A stretch of DNA of 64,000 nt from Oceanirhabdus sp. W0125-5 (GCF_027938815.1 NZ_CP115913.1:1274001-1338000); one strand, 5' to 3'. Numbered from the stretch's first letter, positions 9,223 to 17,315 are shown. Notes: a model not told the origin generated them from the letters alone. Made by a program: numbers and translations.

Positions 9223-10074
9223 ATGGCGTATACACTTTATTATAGAAACTTCATGAGAAATTGTAATTATAAATGTTCATATTGCCCATTTGCAAAAGTA
9301 ATTGCAAATGAAAAATCAATCAAAAGGGATAAAGAGTATTTTAATAAATTTATTCAATTCATAGGAGCTAGTTCTAAGGAATTTAAAATTTTCTTTGCAC
9401 CTAAAGGAGAAATTTTAATACATGAATATTATAAAGAAGGATTAATATATCTAAGTAGTTTGAAAAATGTTAAAGAAATTGTGGTTCAAACCAATCTAAG
9501 TGGTAGTTTAAATTGGTTAAAGAACTGTAATAGGGAAAAATTAATTTTATGGACTACATATCATCCAAAAGAGGTAGATGCATTATCTTTTTTCAGCAGG
9601 GTTAAAGAGTTAGTTAATTATAATATTCCATTTACAGTTGGTACAGTTGGAACTAAAGAAAATTTTATAAAAATAGAAGAAATGGGTAAGTTATTAAGTG
9701 ATTTAGGTAATAAAAAACCATACTACTGGATAAATGCTTTTAAAGATAAAAACAATTATTATAATGATAAAGATATAGAATTTTTAAAGAAATTTGATAG
9801 CTTATTTGAAATTAACTTAGAAAATTATAAATCAAAGAACTTAGAGTGCAGAGCAGGAGAAAATGTTTATTTAGTTGAATGGAATGGTAACCTTAATTCT
9901 TGCTGGCAAGATAAAAGAAAGTTGGGTAATTTATATAAAGATGACTTGGATGATATCAGTACTACAACATATTGTAATAAGCAGATTTGTGGTTGTTTTA
10001 TTGGATATAATCATATTAAGAGTTTAAAATTAGAAGAAGTATATAAAACAAGCCTTATAGGGAGAATACCATAG
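9223..10074 (+). CDS. STM4011-like radical SAM protein
   Basis: This 283-residue enzyme has C14-x3-C18-x2-C21 in NCNYKCSYCPFAK, binding the radical SAM [4Fe-4S] cluster. A C-terminal cysteine set (residue pattern C...C...C..C-x4-C-x-C after residue 205) resembles a reduced SPASM/auxiliary-cluster region. ATG at 9223 was preferred to GTG at 9217, because the ribosome site GAGGAG (9212-9217) would overlap the GTG. It is the last gene of the five-gene operon; no terminator is obvious after it. The pairing of two radical SAM enzymes with an ATP-grasp protein suggests modification of a peptide or small molecule (inference). Confidence 0.83.
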   Translation: MAYTLYYRNFMRNCNYKCSYCPFAKVIANEKSIKRDKEYFNKFIQFIGASSKEFKIFFAPKGEILIHEYYKEGLIYLSSLKNVKEIVVQTNLSGSLNWLKNCNREKLILWTTYHPKEVDALSFFSRVKELVNYNIPFTVGTVGTKENFIKIEEMGKLLSDLGNKKPYYWINAFKDKNNYYNDKDIEFLKKFDSLFEINLENYKSKNLECRAGENVYLVEWNGNLNSCWQDKRKLGNLYKDDLDDISTTTYCNKQICGCFIGYNHIKSLKLEEVYKTSLIGRIP

Positions 10075-10159
10075 AAATGAAAATTAAAATTATAAAACAA
10101 ATATTATATATAGATGAATAACCCAACATGGGTAAAGATATGAATATTCAGAAAATTAA

Positions 10160-10188
10160 TTGACTCTTTTTTAAATATATCTTAATAT
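10160..10188 (+). promoter_or_regulatory. Sigma-A-type promoter of the 110-residue gene
   Basis: TTGACT (10160-10165) and TAATAT (10183-10188) are separated by exactly 17 bp and lie 28 bp before the start codon. This gives the small gene an independent promoter, so it need not belong to the radical SAM operon. Confidence 0.6.
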
Positions 10189-10215
10189 TAGATAAAGAGA
10201 GGAGCTGTTGTCAGA

Positions 10216-10548
10216 ATGAATTCTAAATATGAGGTTATTGCCATAGCACATAAGGACATTGCAGATGAGGTGAAAAATAAATTTTTCAGATATACCATCT
10301 GTGAATTCGATGAGTTGAAGGATATTCAAGAAATAAAAAATATTCAAGGAAGAACCATGGATTTAAATTCAAGAGCTAGTATTTACGTGTCATGGTTTGA
10401 GGATAAGATTGAGAAAAAGATAGAAGAGGGTTATAAAGTTGCAATTCTAGAACTTCCATTTGCATACCAATCTCAGGTAGAGCTTCTAGAAAAGTTAGAT
10501 ATAAAACTTGGTGATGATTTATTGATATTAGAAAAAGTAGATGTATAG
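10216..10548 (+). CDS. Small hypothetical protein
   Basis: A 110-residue soluble alpha/beta protein with no family I recognise. It begins with a strand pattern (YEVIAIAHKDIADEV) and has a second hydrophobic strand (KVAILELPF) followed by charged helices. ATG at 10216 is preceded by GAGAGGAG (about 10197-10204). A consensus-like promoter upstream and a strong terminator downstream make it a single-gene transcription unit, which supports its being real. Confidence 0.7.
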   Translation: MNSKYEVIAIAHKDIADEVKNKFFRYTICEFDELKDIQEIKNIQGRTMDLNSRASIYVSWFEDKIEKKIEEGYKVAILELPFAYQSQVELLEKLDIKLGDDLLILEKVDV

Positions 10549-10576
10549 AAATTTTGAAAACAATATATTGTAACTA

Positions 10577-10621
10577 TAAAACAGACTCAACACTAAATTC
10601 TGAGTATTGAGTCTGTTTTAT
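10577..10621. terminator. Bidirectional terminator between convergent genes
   Basis: AAAACAGACTCAA (10578-10590) pairs perfectly with TTGAGTCTGTTTT (10607-10619), loop 16 bases, with A and T runs on the two sides. It can serve both the 110-residue gene (+) and the M6 protease gene (-), which converge here. Confidence 0.85.
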
Positions 10622-10682
10622 TTGGAATTAATTGGAATTATCGAAATCTTCTTCATTAAAGAGTGGTATGTTACTGAAATTA

Positions 10683-12140
10683 TTATATGATATTAAAGCT
10701 TATATTTGAACCTAGTTTATGAATATCTGAAACAATTAATCCAGAATCACTTTCGTCCCATAGCCTACTCGATGGTGTTGTACTATATGAAAGTGCTATT
10801 CCTGTAACTTCATCGTACAAGTCAGTACTATCTCCTCTATTTCGATTATTTTCTAAATCTAATTTTCCATCTGCCTGTAAAATTGCACACTGGAAATGAC
10901 GATCCTTAGTACCATCTTGATACTCATTAGATCCTTGTGTATCACAGTGATAAATTGCAAGACCGCTGGAAGGTAAGCTGCTGTCCAAATCTAAAGCATT
11001 TCGATTTTCAATGACAAAATATTCTTTAGAGTTATCGGTAGGATATTTCATAATTGTGTTGTAATCGCTATGTTTTGCAACGTAAGAATTTTTATGAAGA
11101 ATAATTTCATTATCGCACCAGTTAATTAGATTCCTTGAGAAAGCACAAATAGGTGAGGGGGTTCGACCTCTATTTAAGTGATTTCCTGATCCCATTAGGC
11201 AGTACACGCCTATTCCTTGACTTTCTATTTCATCACCATCACGATAACCATAGTCATAATTATCAACTAAACGAAGAAGTAGGTGACCTGTTTCGTGGCA
11301 AAAAGTTCCTATACTTAAATCGCTAGTATCACGACCACAACTAGCTAACATATAAAAATGTGTTTTAATTCCATTATATTCTAGATTAATAATGGAATTG
11401 TGTGGCCATAGATTTTCTTCATAAACTGTTCTACCAGCATAAAGAAAGTTTAGTGCATCAATAATACCTCTATTTTGAGAATCGTATTTGGACAAATCAA
11501 TGCCTAAGTCATTTACAACAATATCCATAGCTTCTTTTATTAAGAGATGATTTTTATAATATTCAAGTTTTTGTGAAAGTTTAATAGGTCCTATCACATG
11601 ATTAATATACCTCAACTTTCCGCTGGACATTGTATGGAAATATTCATATACCGAGCAATGATTTCCGTTTTTATTATAATTCAAGTCATTTAACATTTCA
11701 GTTACATCTTTTGCAGTAACAGAAGTAGAAACATCGGCAAATTCTACTAAGACAGTTAATCCAATCACATCACCTTCACTAATTCTTTTCCCGTCCAGTA
11801 AACCATTATTAGGACCAAATGCAAAATTTCCTATAGTATCTGTACTGGGAGGATATATTTCTCTATGTCGATCATTAAATTTTCTTTTTCTCTCTGATTG
11901 ATTTTCCTTAAGATGACGAGTTATTCCATTAGGGATAGGGCCAGTTATATCTTTTCCTGTAGATACTAACTTGCCGTCATGTAAGCTTGCATAACAAAAT
12001 ATATTTAAATCATTATCTCGAACTGCAGTATAACCATCTAGCGACTCATATCTAGCTAAAAACTCATCACCATACACTCGTAGTTCTATTTCTCCATCAC
12101 CATGTGAAAATGTTAGGATTTCTCCAACTATTACACTCAT
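10683..12140 (-). CDS. M6-family metalloprotease domain protein without signal peptide
   Basis: The 485-residue protein contains HETGH at 282-286 followed by LVDNYD (Asp near 293 as likely third zinc ligand) and a Met-turn-like CLMGSGNH at about 314-321, as in immune inhibitor A/M6 peptidases. The N-terminal 100 residues resemble the propeptide-like region of this family (YESLDGYTAV...). Unlike most M6 enzymes it begins directly with MSVIVGEIL, with no signal peptide and no C-terminal cell-wall domains, so export is not evident. The start is supported by AAGGAG on the minus strand just upstream. It may be cytoplasmic or leave by a non-classical route (inference). Confidence 0.85.
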   Translation of the reverse strand: MSVIVGEILTFSHGDGEIELRVYGDEFLARYESLDGYTAVRDNDLNIFCYASLHDGKLVSTGKDITGPIPNGITRHLKENQSERKRKFNDRHREIYPPSTDTIGNFAFGPNNGLLDGKRISEGDVIGLTVLVEFADVSTSVTAKDVTEMLNDLNYNKNGNHCSVYEYFHTMSSGKLRYINHVIGPIKLSQKLEYYKNHLLIKEAMDIVVNDLGIDLSKYDSQNRGIIDALNFLYAGRTVYEENLWPHNSIINLEYNGIKTHFYMLASCGRDTSDLSIGTFCHETGHLLLRLVDNYDYGYRDGDEIESQGIGVYCLMGSGNHLNRGRTPSPICAFSRNLINWCDNEIILHKNSYVAKHSDYNTIMKYPTDNSKEYFVIENRNALDLDSSLPSSGLAIYHCDTQGSNEYQDGTKDRHFQCAILQADGKLDLENNRNRGDSTDLYDEVTGIALSYSTTPSSRLWDESDSGLIVSDIHKLGSNISFNII

Positions 12141-12541
12141 AAAAAAACCTCCTTAGAAAACAAATATTTTTTATTGTAAGATAGTTTGCGCATAATAATA
12201 TTAAAATATTTGCTATATCTCAAAAATAAAATTTACAAAATTCGATGATTGGATTTGAAATAGGTATTTTTATGTAAAGAAAGGAAGAGATAAATTAGAC
12301 CTTCTATTGTTGGAATAGAAATAGTATGTTTAGTACAAAATATTTTATGTGAATATGTTATAGATAAACTTGCTATAGAGTTTGATATATTATAGATATT
12401 AAATGGATAGATATTGGTAATTTCGGTTATGAAAAGCAATGTGTTTTTTAAAGTGGTGATTAAAAAGAAAAATTTACATCCTTAGCAATAGGGTTAAATT
12501 TAAATAAAGAAAAGGCGATTTATAAGGAGATGTTTATTATC
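12141..12541. other. Gap between the divergent M6 protease and EndoU genes
   Basis: About 400 AT-rich bases lie between the two divergently transcribed genes. I find no convincing gene. A 68-codon minus-strand frame at 12233-12439 has no ribosome site and an isoleucine-rich composition expected of noncoding AT-rich DNA. Promoters for both flanking genes must lie here, but no strong -35/-10 pair stands out. Confidence 0.4.
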
Positions 12542-13891
12542 ATGGATAAATTTAAAGAATTTTATGAAGAACTATGGAATCTAGACCAAGCAAATAATGG
12601 ATTAAGTGCTAGTGCTCCAGATAGTAATAGAGGATGGGTAAATAAAAATGCAGATATATTGATAGATGAACAATATGAAGCAGCAGGAAGAAATAAAGAT
12701 AGAGCGCCTAATCCTTTGTTTTATAGTGTAAAGGAAACTAAATTGGAAGGAAAGACGTATAAAAGCTGTATAGAATTATTAAATAATTATCTTGTTTATC
12801 CTAGAGAACAAGAAGATCTAATAGGAAATAATTCAGAAGAAGATATTGAAAGAAAAAACTTTTTAGACAGTATAGTAGAAACAAGAGTAGTAGAAAGGGG
12901 ACTTGAATTTATAAATGAAAATTTAAAAAAAGAAGTTATTGAAAAAGTACTTAAATTTATTGATAGGCCAATAAATTCGAAGTTAGAGAAAGATGATTTT
13001 AAAAAATATATAGAAAAAATATGGTTTGAAATATATACAAATTATTATAAAGGAAAACCGCAACCAAATTGCTCAGGATTTGAACATGTTTTTGTAGGTG
13101 AAGGAAAATCAAAAGATAATAGAGGAATTGGAGGGTATCATAGTTGGATTAAATTTTATTTAGATGAAAAAGGAAAGAGAGTAGATTTTACTGGTTACAA
13201 TTATGATATTTTAGGTAAAGAAGGACGTGAAAATCCTTATGTTGCAACAATTCAAATGACCTGGACTCCGAAGGATATTTATGGAAGAAGAGTGAGGAGG
13301 CTATTCAAAGACAAAGGTGGTTTTTTTGTAGGAATAAGCCCAGAATGTCAAATTGTAATGGGAACACTACTAATATTAGAAAAAATGAATGGATTACTTA
13401 ATGGAACAAATAAAGAAGTAGAAATTAATAACCAAGTTTATGATTTAGTTATTTACCCAGAAACGCCTAAATCTATGGAAAATAATACAGGAATGAGAAT
13501 AAGGTCATTTTTCCCAAAATATAAGGGACCATCAGATTTATCTAATGTAAGAAAGTATTATGAAATTATAAATAATGAAAATGATATAAGGATTATAGCA
13601 GCTTATTTAAACCCTGCAAGATCAAGTAGAGGAATTGGGTGGGTAGAAATTGATAACATATCTTTAACAAGAATATCTATTGTTGGGTGGAAATTAGTTG
13701 ATATGTCTAATAATGAGAAAATACTTGAAGGAGATATTGAGCCAAATAAGACAAGAAGATTGATTATTTATGAAGATGATTTATTATTAAATGAAGATGG
13801 AACAATAGAATTGAGAGATAAGGAAAATAGAAGCGTATTCAAAATAAAATATCATAATGTTCCTGATGGAGAAATACTATATTTTTCTTAA
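12542..13891 (+). CDS. EndoU (XendoU-type) endoribonuclease with C-terminal lamin-tail-like domain
   Basis: A 449-residue protein. Residues 1-275 match eukaryotic-type EndoU: an N-terminal helical part, then SGFEHVFVGE with H182, GGYHSWIKFY with H200, and a lysine near 244, the expected His-His-Lys catalytic set. The domain cleaves single-stranded RNA at uridines in known members. Residues about 345-445 look like a lamin-tail domain (RIIAAYLNPARSSRG, then ISIVGWKLVD and GTIELRD blocks). ATG at 12542 is preferred over ATG at 12530, since AAGGAG (12524-12529) abuts the latter. No signal peptide, toxin leader or immunity gene is adjacent. A repeat copy of the island family starts just after its stop. 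Confidence 0.82.
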   Translation: MDKFKEFYEELWNLDQANNGLSASAPDSNRGWVNKNADILIDEQYEAAGRNKDRAPNPLFYSVKETKLEGKTYKSCIELLNNYLVYPREQEDLIGNNSEEDIERKNFLDSIVETRVVERGLEFINENLKKEVIEKVLKFIDRPINSKLEKDDFKKYIEKIWFEIYTNYYKGKPQPNCSGFEHVFVGEGKSKDNRGIGGYHSWIKFYLDEKGKRVDFTGYNYDILGKEGRENPYVATIQMTWTPKDIYGRRVRRLFKDKGGFFVGISPECQIVMGTLLILEKMNGLLNGTNKEVEINNQVYDLVIYPETPKSMENNTGMRIRSFFPKYKGPSDLSNVRKYYEIINNENDIRIIAAYLNPARSSRGIGWVEIDNISLTRISIVGWKLVDMSNNEKILEGDIEPNKTRRLIIYEDDLLLNEDGTIELRDKENRSVFKIKYHNVPDGEILYFS

Positions 13892-13896
13892 TTAGG

Positions 13897-13990
13897 TAAT
13901 AGGGTGAATGTTGGTTGTGAGAAAGTACATAAATATATATGTCAAAGAAATGAAAGTTATCTGTATAGAGGTAGCTTTTATTTTTTATGA
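13897..13990 (+). repeat. Left-end module, decayed copy A
   Basis: This stretch aligns with the left-end repeats at 15657 and 24656 from about 20 bp inside their att core: the GTACATAAATATAT block, then AAAGTTATC, then GGTAGCTTTTATTTTT. It includes the hairpin-plus-T-run at 13953-13987. The att half-site itself and the downstream promoter are missing or diverged. It begins a few bases after the EndoU stop codon and is followed by a truncated NADAR gene, as copy C is followed by an intact one, so it looks like the scar of an older related island. Confidence 0.7.
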
Positions 13991-14296
13991 AAATAGGAAT
14001 ATAAGAATAGTTGCAGAAAAAGGAAGGTTATATTTGTTACATTAGGAGTTAGTCTTTATTACTTATATCTTATAAAGAAAATATTGTTATTATACTTGAA
14101 GTTTGGTATTTTAAGCACTAATATGGTAATAAGTAATTAGATAATTTAGATAGGTTTATAGAGTAAACCTATACATTTAAGTATCTATATGAGTTGTAAA
14201 TTATAATTCATATTTGAATTTGTATGGTAGCGCTTTTATTTAATAGTATTTTCGGATAATAGTAAAAAATATTTAAAGGTTAAAGATAATAGAAGA
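13991..14296. other. Gap after repeat copy A
   Basis: About 300 AT-rich bases with many stop codons in all frames. No gene, promoter or hairpin is convincing. It probably represents decayed island DNA between repeat copy A and the NADAR remnant. Confidence 0.4.
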
Positions 14297-14809
14297 TTTT
14301 ATGCTTCCACCTTTGAATTAGACGGACACATATGGAAAACTAGTGAGCACTATTTTCAAGCGATGAAATTTGAAGGAACAGAACATTATGATTTAATAAA
14401 CCAAGCGAAAACACCAATGATTGCAGCGAAAATGGGTAGAGATAGAACACGACCATTACGTAAAGATTGGGAAGACGTAAAAGATGATATTATGTATAAA
14501 GCATTAAAAGCAAAGTTTGATAGTGATGAAGAGTTAAGAAACATATTGCTTTCAACAGGTGATGCTCTTTTAATTGAACATACTAGAAATGATTTATATT
14601 GGGCTGATGGAGTAGATGGTACAGGAAAGAATATGCTTGGTATTCTTTTGATGAAACTAAGAGAGTCTTATGATGAATATTTTATAACAGTATCAGTTGA
14701 AATATCAGGATTACAATTTTGGGGAAGACTACCCGTAGAGGATTTTTTCCAATGGGAAAAGAAATTTAATAAGTTAATTGAAGATTTTCCATTTAAATAT
14801 CAGGAATAA
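14297..14809 (+). pseudogene. Truncated and chimeric NADAR (YbiA-like) gene
   Basis: From 14297 the frame reads FYASTFELDGHIWKTSEHYF and continues nearly identical to the intact NADAR protein at 24935-25561 up to RESYDEY (about 14682). The first 18 or so residues of the family are replaced by unrelated sequence. After the junction the frame runs into an unrelated tail of about 40 residues (VSVEISGLQFWGRLP...) instead of the conserved FLPQW..HP segment. No ribosome site precedes any in-frame ATG. It is most likely a dead recombinant of two island genes; the tail may be the end of another small antitoxin-like protein. Confidence 0.75.
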
Positions 14810-14829
14810 AATTGAAAAGGAAGATTTAT

Positions 14830-15312
14830 ATGAAAACGCAATCAAGAAAAATTACTGAAATAATTAAAGGTATTTTTTCAGGAGGAACTAAAGACGTAGA
14901 AAAAAACTTAATAGCTTCAGAAGGAATATTTAAGCAGATTCCAATAGTAGAAAAAAGAGACCTTAATAATGTAAAGAGGATAAATGTTATTGTTTCTGAA
15001 AATAAAGATGGAATCATATATGGAATTACTGTATCTGGAGAATCTAAGTATGATGAAGCTGGAAAAGATATTTTTAATGCAGCTATTTCTATACTATCAC
15101 AAAACATGGTTGGTTCATTAAGAAATTTCACTGATGATAAAGTGGAATTTGAAATGGAAAAGAACTATGTTAGATGCATATTACCTAATATGAAAAAAGG
15201 ACAGGGTAGTAATGAAGCTGCAATATTAATTAAATCAGCTTTGTTTGGAATGATATCTCTTCAAGATTCTTATGGTGATGAAAATATAATTATACAAAAA
15301 GTAATTGAATAA
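14830..15312 (+). CDS. Small hypothetical protein, possibly immunity-type
   Basis: A 160-residue soluble protein starting MKTQSRKITEIIKGIFSGG. ATG at 14830 is chosen over TTG at 14812 because AAGGAAG (14817-14823) sits 6-8 bp upstream. I do not recognise the family. It has a central beta-rich part (INVIVSENKDGIIYGITVSGE) and a helical C-terminal half. It lies just after the NADAR remnant and before manC, in what appears to be leftover island DNA, so an immunity role is suggested only by context. Confidence 0.6.
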   Translation: MKTQSRKITEIIKGIFSGGTKDVEKNLIASEGIFKQIPIVEKRDLNNVKRINVIVSENKDGIIYGITVSGESKYDEAGKDIFNAAISILSQNMVGSLRNFTDDKVEFEMEKNYVRCILPNMKKGQGSNEAAILIKSALFGMISLQDSYGDENIIIQKVIE

Positions 15313-15401
15313 TATTAATTTTAAATTTAACCTATTAAAGTTTTCACTAATCACATAAATAAACATATTATAAATTGAATCAAGAATTCGGAGTGACATA
15401 G

Positions 15402-15659
15402 TTGTTATATGCACTTATATTAGCAGGTGGAAAAGGAACAAGATTATACCCATTATCACGTGAGGATAATCCCAAACAATTTCTAGATATTATAAATAAT
15501 AAAAGTTTTTTGAGAAACACAATCGACAGAATAAAGAAAGTTGTAGCTCTTGAGAATATATACATGGTAACTAATAAGGATTACTACGGTAAAATCTGTG
15601 AAGAGATTCCCGAATTGAATAAAGATAATATTTTTGTTGAGCCTGCGAACAAGGAGACC
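15402..15659 (+). pseudogene. manC: Mannose-1-phosphate guanylyltransferase, 5' part interrupted by island
   Basis: TTG at 15402 (ribosome site GGAG at 15390-15393) begins a nucleotidyltransferase with the signature GGKGTR at residues 9-14 and PLSREDNPKQF following. This is the active-site start of mannose-1-phosphate guanylyltransferases, which make GDP-mannose from mannose-1-phosphate and GTP for surface glycans. The frame is cut after codon 85 at the island junction. It runs only into P, L and a stop at 15666-15668 inside the island. The rest of the gene begins at 32109 in the same frame. The fragment alone lacks the sugar-binding half and should be inactive. Confidence 0.93.
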
Positions 15660-15675
15660 CCGTTGTAGACGATAT
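15640..15675 (+). other. attL: left junction of the serine-recombinase island in manC
   Basis: The manC half-site ACAAGGAGACC meets the island arm CCGTTGTAGACG here. The bases GACC (15656-15659) are shared with the right junction (32108-32111). Joining the island arms from both junctions gives an inverted repeat, CGTCTAAAAC and GTTGTAGACG, around an 8-bp centre whose middle dinucleotide is AC (15657-15658). Serine integrases cut a central 2-bp core, so AC is the proposed crossover. Confidence 0.85.
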
Positions 15676-15732
15676 AGGTCATGAGGTAAATGGTGGTTGT
15701 GTGAGGAGTACATAAATATATGTTAATGAAAT

Positions 15733-15767
15733 GAAAGTTATCTGGTTATAGGTAGCTTTTATTTTTA
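15733..15767 (+). terminator. Terminator in left-end module B
   Basis: AAAGTTATC (15734-15742) pairs with GGTAGCTTT (15751-15759) using two G-U pairs in RNA, followed by TTTTATTTTT. The same hairpin with compensating changes appears in copies A and C. It would stop transcription entering from manC. Confidence 0.65.
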
Positions 15768-15795
15768 TGCATTATCAACAAATCATTGGAAGGTT

Positions 15796-15804
15796 TGGTA
15801 TAAT
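15796..15804 (+). promoter_or_regulatory. Conserved extended -10 promoter reading into the island cargo
   Basis: TGGTATAAT with the following ATTGTTTAAG is identical in copies B and C, embedded in the repeat and pointing at the first cargo gene. The -35 position is weak (CAACAA), as allowed for TGn-extended -10 promoters. Confidence 0.6.
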
Positions 15805-15936
15805 ATTGTTTAAGAGGTGTGTTTCAAAATTTGATTTTTAGTATATTGAAAGCATTTGTATTAGGTGAAGGAAGTGTATTATTTAAGTGGTTCAAAGCAT
15901 CTTCATTGATTATATTTTAAATTGAGGAGGAATTAT

Positions 15937-16344
15937 ATGTGGATACCATATGAAATTAAACATAAACATTCAGAAGACTTTATTGTGAAATATAGGCTTT
16001 ATAAAGTTGAAGAAGGTGGAAGAAAACAAACATTTCAAGGATATAGATGTGATTTTGCATATGACGGTGATGACATATCTAAGACTGGTATTTATATGAT
16101 TCATCCTGAGTTTGAAGATGAGAAGGGTAATGTAATAAAGGATGAAAATGAGCCAGTTAATCTTAGTGGTACAGCAAGAATGTGGATTGCATTTCCAAAA
16201 ATGAGAGAAGAAATTCATAAGCATAGAATTAAAATTGGAACGAAAGGTTACTTTATGGAAGGTTCAAGAAGGATAGGAGAGACAGAGGTTATAAAGGTAG
16301 TAGGGTTAGATACTAATGGTATTATTATGAAGATAGATAAATAG
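15937..16344 (+). CDS. EF-Tu domain III-like small protein
   Basis: A 135-residue protein that resembles the C-terminal beta-barrel of elongation factor Tu standing alone. FIVKYRLYKVEEGGRKQTFQGYR corresponds to the EF-Tu pattern with EEGGR then GYRP, and the end RIKIGTKGYFMEGSRRIGETEVIKV matches the late barrel strands ending in G..V. ATG at 15937 is set by AGGAGG (15925-15930); the TTG at 15922 would leave no ribosome site. There is no G domain. Such free-standing domains occur among predicted immunity proteins. A role in binding toxins that use or attack EF-Tu is inference. First gene after the left-end promoter. Confidence 0.55.
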   Translation: MWIPYEIKHKHSEDFIVKYRLYKVEEGGRKQTFQGYRCDFAYDGDDISKTGIYMIHPEFEDEKGNVIKDENEPVNLSGTARMWIAFPKMREEIHKHRIKIGTKGYFMEGSRRIGETEVIKVVGLDTNGIIMKIDK

Positions 16345-16436
16345 AAATACATATATTATTTAATTTGATTACTTAATAGTTATAGGTATTGACCTGGAGT
16401 TAACGGTAATTAATAGTTGTTTGAGAGAGGGAATTC

Positions 16437-17315
16437 ATGAATATAGATTATAAAAAGTTCAAATCAGAAGTTTTATATATTGATGGAAGTTATAGAGACA
16501 TTATTATTGATAATACTACTATTGAAGTATGGAGAAAGTTTATAGAGTTTGTTGGAAATACATATATTAGCTCTATTGTTATTGATGATGAAGAATTATC
16601 TTTATTTGATAAAAGCATTGATGACATTTTTATTTTAAGTGAAACAACTAATATATGTCTAAAGATATTAATTTTAAATTTTGAAATCCATTGCTTTTTT
16701 TGGGATGAATCTTATATTGAATTAGATTTTGATCCTACAGATATTAATGATGAAAGACATATTAATGAAATAATTACGTTTATAAGTTTATTAAGCTTTG
16801 TACTTAAAAAGGAAGTACATATAATGGGTGAAAATGCCTATATAAATGATTTTAGAAATTATTTATATACAGTTGTACCGAGCTTTGAAAGTAGAGAAGA
16901 GCTTTATTTAAATAGGATTCATAAGACAATGCGTTTAAAGCTTAAGAAAAAGAAAAATTATGGTGTATTGTTTGATGAGTGTATACAAAAAATTGAAGGA
17001 AGAATCTTATTAGAGTTTACAAACAGAAATATTAAGGGGAAATTAGATGATTTACTTTTAGAGAAGTTTAATGAGACTACATATGATAATGCTTTAAGGG
17101 AAATGAGAAATAATGAAATTCAGGAAGTTTTGATTATATGGGATAATGCTGAATTACCTGTAGTAAGAGCTGAAATTAAAAATATTTTACAAAATATTGA
17201 TGATGTATTAGCGGTAAGTTTTGATACATGGATATGTAGCGAAGATTTTAAATGTGTATTTGAATTCAACCATGAAGGAAGTTATTTAATAAGAAAAACG
17301 ATGTTGGAGAGTTGA
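16437..17315 (+). CDS. Hypothetical protein, immunity-array member
   Basis: A 292-residue soluble acidic protein of unknown family. The N-terminal third is beta-rich (YIDGSYRDIIIDNTTIEVWRKF; ILILNFEIHCFFW), typical of two-layer immunity folds, and the C-terminal half is helical and charged. ATG at 16437 follows GAGAGAGGGAA. Its stop overlaps the region of the next gene's ribosome site, only 5 bp before that gene's ATG, implying co-translation. Confidence 0.75.
   Translation: MNIDYKKFKSEVLYIDGSYRDIIIDNTTIEVWRKFIEFVGNTYISSIVIDDEELSLFDKSIDDIFILSETTNICLKILILNFEIHCFFWDESYIELDFDPTDINDERHINEIITFISLLSFVLKKEVHIMGENAYINDFRNYLYTVVPSFESREELYLNRIHKTMRLKLKKKKNYGVLFDECIQKIEGRILLEFTNRNIKGKLDDLLLEKFNETTYDNALREMRNNEIQEVLIIWDNAELPVVRAEIKNILQNIDDVLAVSFDTWICSEDFKCVFEFNHEGSYLIRKTMLES

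Larger units (their letters stand above)
15657..15835 (+). repeat. Left-end module, copy B (att arm, terminator, promoter)
   Basis: This 180-bp segment is nearly identical to copy C at 24656-24838. In order it contains the att arm, a spacer, a terminator hairpin (15733-15767) and an extended -10 promoter (15796-15804). The arrangement shields the cargo from manC transcription and then restarts transcription inward. Confidence 0.85.

Noticed and set aside
12233-12439. 68-codon minus-strand frame between the M6 protease and EndoU genes
   Set aside because: No ribosome site, isoleucine- and serine-rich composition typical of chance frames in AT-rich DNA, and no recognisable motif.
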